In this document: piece by piece, positions 31,612 through 39,295 of the stretch
Numbering within the stretch: position 1 is the first letter of the stretch
Layout of the letters: the number at the start of each line of letters is the position of its first letter
Assembly (NCBI RefSeq): GCF_018687595.1
Contig: NZ_CP061298.1
Coordinates: 930,001 to 994,000, forward strand
Source of the DNA: Polynucleobacter paludilacus
Lineage (GTDB): Bacteria > Pseudomonadota > Gammaproteobacteria > Burkholderiales > Burkholderiaceae
DNA: 64,000 bases
Reading direction: 5' to 3'
The notes under the pieces: model-generated
The model's database searches: none
Seen by the model: only the letters and a program-made list of their open reading frames with translations
Told to the model about the DNA's origin: nothing
Made by a program: the position numbers and the translations under genes

Positions 31612-31884
31612 ATGAAAACGCTATTGCATCGTGCGGTTGCTGTGAGTTTTATGCTTGCGGGCCTAGGCGGTCAAATCACCGCCCAAGCTCAAACGCAAAT
31701 GAGCGCCGAGGACAAAGAGATTGTCGCTAAATTTAAGGCGGCCGATAAGAATCATGATGGCAAGCTTACTTTGGCAGAGGCTCAGGCTGGTATGCCAAGA
31801 GTTGCAGAACACTTCAGTTATATCGATAGTCAAGGTCGCGGTTACGTGACTCTTGACCAGATCCTAGCCTTAGCCAACAACTAA
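31612..31884 (+). CDS. Secreted EF-hand protein
   Basis: 90 aa. N-terminal signal peptide (about 1-26, ending QAQ). One canonical EF-hand loop DKNHDGKLTLAE (residues 45-56, with D/N/D/G/E positions filled) and a second degenerate one YIDSQGRGYVTLDQ. A periplasmic calcium-binding role is inferred. 13 bp after the DUF3313 gene; convergent with the next lipoprotein gene. Confidence 0.8.
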   Translation: MKTLLHRAVAVSFMLAGLGGQITAQAQTQMSAEDKEIVAKFKAADKNHDGKLTLAEAQAGMPRVAEHFSYIDSQGRGYVTLDQILALANN

Positions 31885-31905
31885 AGTCCTTTAAATATCC
31901 CTGTA

Positions 31906-32334
31906 TTAGGGATTTGGGCAAGGCATCAAGGCGCCTGTCTTTTGATGCAAGACCCCTTTGCACTCGGGATTGGCCATCAGACTCGGTGATATGACTTTGG
32001 CTGAGGATCCAGAATTACTCACGCTTGCTTGGGGTTTATTGTTCTCAGTATTTTGCGGTGTAATTGGGGACGTTGCCCCACTTACATTGCTTGCTGGGGC
32101 TTGGGTCGCATTACTGGAAGGCATGCTCGAAGGCTGCACATTTTTCTGGGTTACCACAGCGGGCTGCGCCTTAGGCGGAGTTGGACAAGGCATTAAGGCA
32201 CCCGTCTTTGCATTCATGACAGGCGGGCATTGTGGGTCAGCCTCCAACCTGGCCTGAAACTTATCCATACTTGTGCAGGCTGTTAAGCCAAGCAGGGTTG
32301 AGAATGTCAGGGTCGGGACGAGATATTTTGTCAT
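31906..32334 (-). CDS. Lipoprotein with duplicated KTGALMPCP motif
   Basis: 142 aa, not recognised. Lipobox GLTAC (C20). The mature protein has two copies of a short unit, CPPVMNAKTGALMPCPTP near residue 36 and CKGVLHQKTGALMPCPNP at the C-terminus, each with two cysteines, separated by a Ser/Pro/Gln/Asn-rich low-complexity linker of about 70 residues. The units could each form a disulfide loop, or pair with one another. Cell-surface or periplasmic linker protein is inferred. Confidence 0.7.
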   Translation of the reverse strand: MTKYLVPTLTFSTLLGLTACTSMDKFQARLEADPQCPPVMNAKTGALMPCPTPPKAQPAVVTQKNVQPSSMPSSNATQAPASNVSGATSPITPQNTENNKPQASVSNSGSSAKVISPSLMANPECKGVLHQKTGALMPCPNP

Positions 32335-32378
32335 AGTGGATCTATTTTACGAAAAGGCAGTAAGCCACTGGGCTAAGC

Positions 32379-32600
32379 TCAATCAAGCTCATCCGAAAGG
32401 GATGGCTCAATAACCTGGGATATCTTTTTGGGTTCTGAGTGTGACAAGCCACCAGCCTGAATACGATAGCTGCAGTCTTTGGCATGATTTTCTAGTAGTC
32501 CAAAAATCTCAGTAGTGGGAATTTTGCAAAAGGCGCACTGATAAGCATGTAGATGACCCTCAATTTTTTCTTGAGGGTAGTCAATGTAAAAAGGTTTCAT
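32379..32600 (-). CDS. Small zinc-finger-like protein (73 aa)
   Basis: Not assigned to a family. CAFC (C22, C25) with H39 and C43 in ENHAKDC gives a CxxC-x13-H-x3-C arrangement able to bind one zinc ion. The C-terminus is acidic. Followed by a 210-bp AT-rich intergenic stretch (32601-32810) with no gene seen. Function unknown; a DNA- or protein-binding role is only inferred. Confidence 0.6.
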   Translation of the reverse strand: MKPFYIDYPQEKIEGHLHAYQCAFCKIPTTEIFGLLENHAKDCSYRIQAGGLSHSEPKKISQVIEPSLSDELD

Positions 32601-32810
32601 CGTTTTATTCCTCTCTTTTTATTCTCGACTGGAATCATTCTGTCGCTTTTGCACATCAATAGCAATCTTTTTTAGTGAATTGATAGACAGGTCATCTGGG
32701 CTTGATCACACTGCGCACAACTAATGGATAAACGGAGCGAAATAATTCATCACCATATTAATTAGTTTGCTCTGCTAGTCCTTAGGTCACAAACCTAAAG
32801 TGAGGAGGTA

Positions 32811-32978
32811 ATGATGAAGATCCACCATTACGTTGCTGAAGCTGATGATTATTTTGATGAGTATGCTGATTCACTGAAATACCAGTTATTAAAAGACCGT
32901 TTAATTTGGCAGCACCAAACTCGCAAAGAGATTCATCTGGAATACCAGATGTTTGACGACGATTGTGACTTTGATTGA
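32811..32978 (+). CDS. Small acidic protein (54-55 aa)
   Basis: Reading frame MMKIHHYVAEADDYFDEYAD to ...MFDDDCDFD, acidic at both ends with a basic middle (QTRKEIHLEYQ). Perfect Shine-Dalgarno AGGAGGT at 32803-32809 lies right before two adjacent ATGs; the second (32814) has better spacing. Preceded by a 210-bp gap and followed by the rhodanese gene 111 bp on. Not recognised. The strong ribosome-binding site supports a real gene, but length alone does not. Confidence 0.55.
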   Translation: MMKIHHYVAEADDYFDEYADSLKYQLLKDRLIWQHQTRKEIHLEYQMFDDDCDFD

Positions 32979-33089
32979 GTTAAAACTGGATATTTGCAGC
33001 TCAGCTAAGCCTTGATTTAGGGTATTTTTTTATCCTCCTAAAAATATGTCATGATCATGCACTTGATCAGTTGACCTATTGCGCACCCC

Positions 33090-34673
33090 ATGAATACCAA
33101 AGATTACGCCTTCGTTAGAGCTAAGTTAGTTAACAAGGAAGAAATTGCTTTTTTGGATGTCCGCGAGGAAGACCCTCATGCACAAGAGCATCCCTTATTT
33201 GCAGCCAACTTCCCGCTCTCTCGCATCGAAATTGACGCCTATACCAAGTTGCCCAAAAAAGAGGTTCCGATTGTCACTCTAGATGATGGTGAAGGCGATG
33301 CACAATTAGCGGCTAATCGATTGATGGCTTTAGGCTATTCCGATGTAGCCGTCTTTGCTGGTGGCGTTAAAGAATGGAAGCGCTCTGGTGGTGAAGTGTT
33401 TCGTGACGTCAATGTTCCCAGTAAATCCTTTGGTGAGCTGGTTGAGTCTAAAGTCCATACCCCTTCCCTATCTGCTCAAGAGGTAAAGCAACTGATTGAT
33501 TCAAAAGCGGATGTTGTGGTCGTAGATGTGCGTCGCTTCGATGAATACCAAACTATGAGTATTCCAACGGGTATGAGCGTACCTGGAGCTGAGCTGGTAC
33601 TCCGCCTTCCAGAGATTGCGCCCAATCCTAAAACCAAAGTCATTGTTAATTGTGCTGGACGAACCCGGAGCATTATTGGTACTCAGTCCCTCATTAATGC
33701 GGGCATTCCCAATGAAGTCCATGCCTTGCGTAATGGCACGATTGGCTGGAAGTTAGCAGGCCAGGTCTTAGACCATGGTCAATCACGCAAGTTCTCTGAT
33801 GTCAGTCCCGCAACCGCTCAAGAGGCACTCAATCAATCTAGAAAAGTTGCTGATCGAGCCCATGTCAAACGTGCCAGTAAATCTGATCTGAAAAAATGGC
33901 AACAACAATCTGATCGCACCACATATTTCTTTGACACGCGCACTCCTGAAGAATATGAAGCTGGCCATCTACCAGGCTTTCGTTCGGTACCGGGTGGTCA
34001 GCTTGTTCAAGAAACGGAGATGTACGCCCCCGTAAGAGGCGCCCGCATTGTTTTGGTAGATCCCAGCGGGGTACGCGCCAATATGCCAGCCTCTTGGCTA
34101 GCGCAAATGGCATGGGATGTTTATGTGCTCGATGGTATTGAAAATGGTGATCTGACTGAGAAAGGAAGGCCAGCCCTGGCTCTCCCTCTGCTTCCCAAAA
34201 CTCAAGAGATCGATGCTCAAACTCTACATAAATGGCTTAGTGAGTCCCATACGGTTGTAGTCGATTTGAGTACGCATCAGAATTACTCCAAAGGACATAT
34301 TCCAGGCAGCTGGTTTGCACTGCGCTCTTTACTGAAAGACGCGCTCGCTAAATTACCCAAAGCAGAACGCTATGTTCTGACGAGCAGCCCAGCCGAGCTG
34401 GCCATCTTCACCACTCCAGAATTTGCTGCCCTAACGCAAGCCTCGGTTTATGTCTTGGCTGGTGGCAATAGCTCGTGGCGTGACGCTGGCTATGCAATGC
34501 AATCAGATCAACTGAATCTAGCCTCTCCCACAATTGATCGCTATCAACGCCCCTATGAGGGCACCAATGCAACCCCAGCATCAATGCAGGCCTATCTCGA
34601 TTGGGAATTCGGTCTTGTCGAGCAATTAGGCAGAGATGGGACCCATCATTTTTGGGTTATGGACCCCCTCTAG
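33090..34673 (+). CDS. Four-domain rhodanese-like protein
   Basis: 527 aa with four rhodanese modules: about 5-105, 125-230, 255-360 and 375-485, each with the FLDVREEDPH / VVDVRRFDEY / FFDTRTPEEY / VVDLSTHQNY strand motif. Only the second has the active-site loop NCAGRTR (C188); the others carry Asp or Ser there. It is cytoplasmic (no signal peptide) and could carry sulfur or selenium or sense arsenate. A C-terminal tail (about 490-527) is extra. Start follows no clear Shine-Dalgarno. Separate from the alkaline phosphatase by only 3 bp, convergent. Confidence 0.85.
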   Translation: MNTKDYAFVRAKLVNKEEIAFLDVREEDPHAQEHPLFAANFPLSRIEIDAYTKLPKKEVPIVTLDDGEGDAQLAANRLMALGYSDVAVFAGGVKEWKRSGGEVFRDVNVPSKSFGELVESKVHTPSLSAQEVKQLIDSKADVVVVDVRRFDEYQTMSIPTGMSVPGAELVLRLPEIAPNPKTKVIVNCAGRTRSIIGTQSLINAGIPNEVHALRNGTIGWKLAGQVLDHGQSRKFSDVSPATAQEALNQSRKVADRAHVKRASKSDLKKWQQQSDRTTYFFDTRTPEEYEAGHLPGFRSVPGGQLVQETEMYAPVRGARIVLVDPSGVRANMPASWLAQMAWDVYVLDGIENGDLTEKGRPALALPLLPKTQEIDAQTLHKWLSESHTVVVDLSTHQNYSKGHIPGSWFALRSLLKDALAKLPKAERYVLTSSPAELAIFTTPEFAALTQASVYVLAGGNSSWRDAGYAMQSDQLNLASPTIDRYQRPYEGTNATPASMQAYLDWEFGLVEQLGRDGTHHFWVMDPL

Positions 34674-34676
34674 GAT

Positions 34677-36422
34677 TTATTTTTGCCCTAGTCCCAAACT
34701 TTCGGCGATGACTTTAAAGACTTTGGTGTTGTCCATAAAGCCTTTGAACTTATCCGAATTTGGGCCGGTTGCATTGAGCACAGCATCATCAGCCGTATGA
34801 ACCCCAGTCTCTTGATTGACCGGCAGATTACCGCCCACGTGAATCGCATCTTCTTGTTGCTGCAGATATTTAGGATTTGCTACATAAGTGCCGTCGGCTG
34901 ATTTGATAGCAGGTACAAAGGTGCCGTCCAATTTAGGGTGCATCGTTTCGTAATGGTCAGGATAGTTGCCATAGAAAAAGGCAAGGCGCTTGGAGACATC
35001 AATCTGATTAGGATATCCCTCGACATTAGCTTTTGGGTAATTGGGATAGCCTGCCTCAGCATAAGTCCCCACCTTCTCTCTGAGTGGTCCTGGCTTAGCA
35101 TCGTTTACTACACCGCTAATTGAGCCACTATGCGTATGATCCGGAGTCACAATAATTAAGGTGTCTGGATGGGTCTTGGCAAAATCTTTTGCAATCTGCA
35201 CCGCATTACTGAGCATGATCGTATCAAATGCTGCGCGCTCCCAGTCCAAAGGATGATTGAACTTATCAATCAATGCAGCCTCAACCATCAAGAAAAATCC
35301 ATTCTGGTTCTTTGAGAGCACATCTAATGCAGCCTGAGTCATTTGCGTTAAATCAGGCTGATTGGGATATTCCATGACGGTATTCTTTTTCAAGAAGAAT
35401 CGATCTAAAGATCCGTCCATATTGTCTGGATGAAAGACGCCAAAGAGTTTTTTGGTTGCGGGATTTTGCGCCTCACTCATTAGCTCTTGTTTAGTAAATG
35501 CCAATTGATAGCCGTTTGACTTAAATTGATCGACTAGATTGTTTTCATCTTTACGCTTTGAGCCCTTAGATGATTGGGGATAGAAGTAAGCTGAACCACC
35601 ACCTAAAATGACCTCTGCTCCGCTAGCCAATAGCTGGTCGGCAATATATTGCTTATCGGCACGACGTCGTGTGTGTGATACGACCGCACCTGGGGTGGCA
35701 TCCTCTAGCTCAGCATCAGACACAATGCCCACGGACATCTTTGTTTTGCGCTTGATGAGCTCGGCGAGAGTCTCCACTTTTGGATGGGCTAAGTTATCAG
35801 TAGCTCTAGATACATACACTCCCATGGCATTGACTGCTGTTTTATGGCCAGTCATATAGGCACTCATGGAGTTTGCCGAGTCTGTAATTAATGAGTCAGA
35901 GCCTGAGGTTCCAATCAAAGCAGTATTGGGCATATCGTCAAATGACAATACGTTTTGATACTTACCTTGGATGATGCCCTTGGAGAGAACTCTTGCGGCC
36001 GTTCTATTGGCAATGGTCATCCCATCGCCGATGAAGAAAATGACATTCTTCACTCTGCGCGGGCCGCTAGCATACACATCCCAAGTCACTTTAGCGACCT
36101 CATCACCCGCTTTAGCGTCAATCATCAACTTACCCGCCTGCTTTAACTGAACATCTCGATAAATAATCGAGCTGCCTTTACCGTTCTCATTGGCAATGTA
36201 TTCTGCAGGAACCGAAATCACACTCTTGAGTGGAGCGCCATTGACTGTGAGTTGAATATCGTCAGCGGGTACAACCGTATTGAACTCCACCTTAAGATCA
36301 AATTTAGAGCCCAACAAAATGCTTGCGTCATTAATTGGATAAATCGTAGCAGCATCAATTGCGAACGATTGAGTAAGCACCAATGCAGGGAGAGCAAACT
36401 TCAATACAGATGAAATCTTCAT
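34677..36422 (-). CDS. Alkaline phosphatase (PhoA-type), exported
   Basis: 581 aa. Signal peptide 1-24 (SFAIDA). After an N-terminal Ig-like extension (about 25-120) the catalytic domain begins: FIGDGMTIANRTAARVL, nucleophile TDSANS (D181 S182 A183), DATPGAVVSHTRRRADK, ALIDKFNH and TPDHTHSG. Hydrolyses phosphomonoesters in the periplasm to free phosphate. A Pho box at 36473-36492 lies about 50 bp upstream, so induction by phosphate starvation is likely. Length exceeds E. coli PhoA because of the N-terminal module. Confidence 0.92.
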   Translation of the reverse strand: MKISSVLKFALPALVLTQSFAIDAATIYPINDASILLGSKFDLKVEFNTVVPADDIQLTVNGAPLKSVISVPAEYIANENGKGSSIIYRDVQLKQAGKLMIDAKAGDEVAKVTWDVYASGPRRVKNVIFFIGDGMTIANRTAARVLSKGIIQGKYQNVLSFDDMPNTALIGTSGSDSLITDSANSMSAYMTGHKTAVNAMGVYVSRATDNLAHPKVETLAELIKRKTKMSVGIVSDAELEDATPGAVVSHTRRRADKQYIADQLLASGAEVILGGGSAYFYPQSSKGSKRKDENNLVDQFKSNGYQLAFTKQELMSEAQNPATKKLFGVFHPDNMDGSLDRFFLKKNTVMEYPNQPDLTQMTQAALDVLSKNQNGFFLMVEAALIDKFNHPLDWERAAFDTIMLSNAVQIAKDFAKTHPDTLIIVTPDHTHSGSISGVVNDAKPGPLREKVGTYAEAGYPNYPKANVEGYPNQIDVSKRLAFFYGNYPDHYETMHPKLDGTFVPAIKSADGTYVANPKYLQQQEDAIHVGGNLPVNQETGVHTADDAVLNATGPNSDKFKGFMDNTKVFKVIAESLGLGQK

Positions 36423-36472
36423 AATGGTCGTCTTGAGATATGAGTAGAAATTGAGCTAACTTTCAGCTATTA

Positions 36473-36492
36473 ATGTGACTGAAATATGACAG
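36473..36492 (-). promoter_or_regulatory. Pho box upstream of alkaline phosphatase
   Basis: Minus strand CTGTCAT-ATTT-CAGTCAC-AT. Two 7-bp half-sites in 11-bp phase match the PhoB consensus (compare E. coli phoA CTGTCAT...TTGTCAC). About 51 bp upstream of the start codon. PhoB itself is not in the window. Confidence 0.7.
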
Positions 36493-36502
36493 GGTGAATT
36501 GG

Positions 36503-36534
36503 TGGCCTGCCCAGCACGATTCGAACGTGCGACC
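36503..36534 (-). repeat. tRNA-Arg(TCT) 3'-end remnant, att-like copy 1
   Basis: TGGCCTGCCCAGCACGATTC... matches the genuine tRNA-Arg 3' end (54708 onward) for 32 bp, including the CCA complement, T-arm and acceptor. Past this point it diverges (GACCCCCCTTAGAGG instead of GACCTACGCC), so it is an old, decayed tRNA fragment, not a functional tRNA. Confidence 0.8.
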
Positions 36535-36567
36535 CCCCTTAGAGGAGCGTTATCCATCAAGGAAAGA

Positions 36568-36882
36568 TTAAGCTCTGACCCTAGCCTCGGTCATTGCTAT
36601 CAGCTCAGCCTCGGGCAGCTTGGATCCAACAACATTCTTCATTAAATAAACAATGACTTCACATGCAAAGGCTCTGAGCCTCTCTCTGCTAGAGAGATTC
36701 AATCCACGAGAAAGGGTAACCAAAACATCGTTGGGATTAATATTTCTGAGATTGGGGTGATCCATCTTGCTGATTTCCATCATGTGGACTAAGGCCTCAC
36801 CCGCATTGGCATTTTTACTGAAATGAGAGTTATAGGCTTGGCTCATGTTCTGAATGAGATTGGCTTCGGTAATGGCTGCCAT
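36568..36882 (-). CDS. Hypothetical protein (104 aa)
   Basis: Not recognised. Predicted all-helical and soluble; MAAITEANLIQNMSQAYNSHF then LSRGLNLSSRERLRAFACEVIVYLMK. No signal or membrane segment. It lies between two tRNA-Arg remnants (36503 and 36981), so it is probably cargo of an old insertion. Downstream 36883-37187 contains the second remnant and otherwise no gene was seen. Confidence 0.5.
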   Translation of the reverse strand: MAAITEANLIQNMSQAYNSHFSKNANAGEALVHMMEISKMDHPNLRNINPNDVLVTLSRGLNLSSRERLRAFACEVIVYLMKNVVGSKLPEAELIAMTEARVRA

Positions 36883-36980
36883 AGACTATCCTTAAAAAGT
36901 ATTGCAAATCAAATTGATTGTAATAATCATTCTATCCAAAAAGTGGGGATGGTTGGGAATGAGATTTTTGACTCCACCTA

Positions 36981-37014
36981 GCACGATTCGAACGTGCGAC
37001 CTACGCCTTAGAAG
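36981..37014 (-). repeat. tRNA-Arg(TCT) 3'-end remnant, att-like copy 2
   Basis: 34-bp exact match to the T-arm to anticodon-arm part of tRNA-Arg (GCACGATTCGAACGTGCGAC then CTACGCCTTAGAAG). The acceptor end just outside is altered (CTCCACCTA). Confidence 0.85.
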
Positions 37015-37160
37015 CTGGAAAAATGATATAAATCAATAGCTTAGACAATGACATAAGCCTGGCAAGATCAGGTGTTCGATACGCACCGAGATCTGTGGCG
37101 CGGGGTGGAATTGAGTGGATGTCGCGTGGCATGTGCAGGCAACTCGATGGTCAGGCGTGA

Positions 37161-37185
37161 AATTTGTCGGGTAAACCGACAAAAT
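37161..37185. repeat. Palindrome, left boundary of sulfatase cluster
   Basis: TTTGTCGG-GTAAA-CCGACAAA, extended by AA/AT ends; a near-reverse-complement copy lies at 42444-42468 on the other side of the cluster. It could also act as the terminator of the FGE gene, whose stop is at 37188. Confidence 0.6.
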
Positions 37186-37187
37186 TA

Positions 37188-38306
37188 CTACTTAGAGTCT
37201 TGTACCAATCTAAATCCAAGGTGTGACATTGGACTATATGGATCTGCGCCACGTCTTGCACTTGGACGATAAGACTGGCAGTAATCTTCATTGCATAAAA
37301 ATGATCCGCCTCGGATCACCCTCTTGGGTGCGTTTACAGGCACACCATAATCATCTGGATCATATGAGCTGCTTGGGCCTTGAGGGTTATTGACTACAAC
37401 ATTACCAAACTCCTTAGCTTGCATAGCAAAATAATCTGAGCGATACCAATCGGCAACCCATTGCCAAGCATTGCCAGTCATATCAAATAGGCCAAAGCCA
37501 TTTTGTGGAAAGGTTCCTACTGAACTGGTACCGATTGCACCTCCCGCCTTAGGACTTAGGACTGGATTAACTACCGGAAATGCCTGCTTCTTTACATCCC
37601 AAATGTTGGCCGGTAACTTTCCTTCTTGCTCTAGTTGATCACCCCATACATAGGTTGCTTGATTCAAACCACCGCGCGCAGCAAACTCCCATTCCGCTTC
37701 GGTAGGCAATCGCTTGCCTGCCCACTTGGCATATGCCAAAGCATCCTCGTAACTCACTTGAACTACCGGATGATTCCCCTTGCCATCAATATTGCTTTTT
37801 GGGCCGGTTGGATGCCGCCAATTAGCACCAGGCACATAGGCCCACCACTGTGAGTAATCATTGAGATTGACCTTTGCTTTAGTGCCAACAAAAACCATGG
37901 CGCCAGCTACAAATACTGAAGCAGGCGGCTTAGGTGTTCCTGGTGGAAGTTGTACACGAATGGTTTCCCAATCAGGAACTTGCTCTGCAGTTGTTTTGTA
38001 ATTGGTTTCTTTAACGAATTGTGCGAATTGATCATTAGTAACATGAGTGGTGTCCATCCAAAATCCAGATACTTTCACTTTATGAGTTGGCCGCTCATTG
38101 GCTTGGGATTTTTTATGATCACTGCCCATAAAAAATTCACCTCCAGGAATCCAAGCCATTCCTTTGGGCCCCTTTATCCCGTCACCCAGAAGAACTTGAG
38201 GGGCTGCCTGCTGAGGTTTTGAAAAGAAGTTACTCCAGACCAGATATGCGCCGATTCCTAAAACTGCAAGTACTGTAATCAAAACACCTGTGCGACGCAT
38301 ATTCAT
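37188..38306 (-). CDS. Membrane-anchored formylglycine-generating enzyme (SUMF1 family)
   Basis: 372 aa. An N-terminal hydrophobic helix (about 7-25, preceded by basic MNMRRTG) anchors or exports it; the SUMF1 domain fills about 48-370: GMAWIPGGEFFMGS, AGKRLPTEAEWEFAARGG, GNAWQWVADWY and RVIRGGSFLCNEDYCQSYRPSARRG. Both copper-binding active-site cysteines are present (C338 and C343), so it should be catalytic, oxidising a sulfatase Cys to formylglycine. It is co-directional with two CTPSR sulfatases in the same cluster; the substrates are therefore apparent. Periplasmic action is inferred from the anchor. Confidence 0.9.
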   Translation of the reverse strand: MNMRRTGVLITVLAVLGIGAYLVWSNFFSKPQQAAPQVLLGDGIKGPKGMAWIPGGEFFMGSDHKKSQANERPTHKVKVSGFWMDTTHVTNDQFAQFVKETNYKTTAEQVPDWETIRVQLPPGTPKPPASVFVAGAMVFVGTKAKVNLNDYSQWWAYVPGANWRHPTGPKSNIDGKGNHPVVQVSYEDALAYAKWAGKRLPTEAEWEFAARGGLNQATYVWGDQLEQEGKLPANIWDVKKQAFPVVNPVLSPKAGGAIGTSSVGTFPQNGFGLFDMTGNAWQWVADWYRSDYFAMQAKEFGNVVVNNPQGPSSSYDPDDYGVPVNAPKRVIRGGSFLCNEDYCQSYRPSARRGADPYSPMSHLGFRLVQDSK

Positions 38307-38313
38307 CGTCTTG

Positions 38314-39282
38314 CTACTTTCCCAATGGAATACTGATGGTTGAAATCATGGCATATCCCTCAACCCGATTTTGAGCCCAGAACTCTTTATATGCCCGCAG
38401 ATTGATATAAGCCTGCTTTTTACCGATATTAAATAGATACCCAACTTGCGGACCAATAGCTGCAACTTGGGACTTGAAGGCACCCAACCTAGCGCCACTT
38501 CCAGAGTCAGCAGTAAGCTGATAGTAAACATATCCGGCAATGCCAACCTGCCAGTTTTGCGATACAAATTGAGAGAGTGACCAATCCATATGGGAGTCGA
38601 TGCCATTCTTATAATTGGTTTGATTATTCATCCAGTTATAGGTTGCGCCCACTACGCTAGAGAATTCAAGGCCGGTAGTGTTGTTCAGATAAGTGTAGCC
38701 ACCACCTGCGTCCATTGCAGCGTGACCAATACCAATACTAGAAAGACTGCTTGCACTATAGGTGCCCACTGGTATATCGCCGGTCACATAGGTCATGAAA
38801 TTATTATTGCCTTTATTCCACGCCAAACTGGCCAGGGGATATATATCAGTACTTCCTGTTACCGAATTTGCTTTATTAAATTCAGTATTTAGACTTGAGA
38901 CGCTTGTAAATGCTGTAGTGGTATTGGAACCAGGACCCCAGCCCACTCCAACATAGGGCTGCCCGCCTAAGATCTTTTCCTCTGCTGAGTATCCCAACTG
39001 AAATAAGAAAATGGATTCTCTGGCGCTTAAGCCAGCATTAACACTTTGGCCATGTTGAAAGTTTTTTGATTTATCTGCACTACCACTATAGACATAAGGC
39101 ATCAATACCAATGACCAACCAGGTTGTGATGGAACTGCAGCCATACTAGCGTATTGACCAGACATCCAAAAGGGAACTCCACCTTCATCTGCCAATACCG
39201 ATTGCGACGAAAAGAAGCTGAATGAAATCAAAAGAAGTTTAGAAAAAATTCCTAAACTTCTTTTGCAAAGCTGGCTATGCAC
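38314..39282 (-). CDS. Outer-membrane transporter, MetA-phenol-degradation porin type
   Basis: 322 aa beginning with GTG (AGGA at good spacing). Signal peptide 1-31 (SQSVLA). The mature start EGGVPFWMSGQYASMAAVPSQPGW and the following YVYSGSADKSKNFQHGQSVNAG are the mark of the COG4313/phenol_MetA_deg porin-like family; strand-turn pattern with aromatic ends continues to the C-terminus. Probably an outer-membrane channel for the sulfated or desulfated substrate. 7 bp after the FGE gene's start, in the four-gene unit. Confidence 0.82.
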   Translation of the reverse strand: MHSQLCKRSLGIFSKLLLISFSFFSSQSVLADEGGVPFWMSGQYASMAAVPSQPGWSLVLMPYVYSGSADKSKNFQHGQSVNAGLSARESIFLFQLGYSAEEKILGGQPYVGVGWGPGSNTTTAFTSVSSLNTEFNKANSVTGSTDIYPLASLAWNKGNNNFMTYVTGDIPVGTYSASSLSSIGIGHAAMDAGGGYTYLNNTTGLEFSSVVGATYNWMNNQTNYKNGIDSHMDWSLSQFVSQNWQVGIAGYVYYQLTADSGSGARLGAFKSQVAAIGPQVGYLFNIGKKQAYINLRAYKEFWAQNRVEGYAMISTISIPLGK

Positions 39283-39295
39283 TCAACATTCCTTC

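Noticed and set aside
31897..31913. ATCCCT/AGGGAT hairpin between two convergent genes as terminator
   Set aside because: Six-bp stem overlapping the lipoprotein stop with no clear T-run; too weak to call.
36503..36570. A second tRNA-Arg gene
   Set aside because: Only the 3' part matches; the anticodon arm is altered and the 5' half is missing, so it is a remnant.
37072..37272. 66-codon frame on + next to the FGE stop
   Set aside because: Overlaps the end of the real FGE gene in antisense and includes the palindrome; no start signal.
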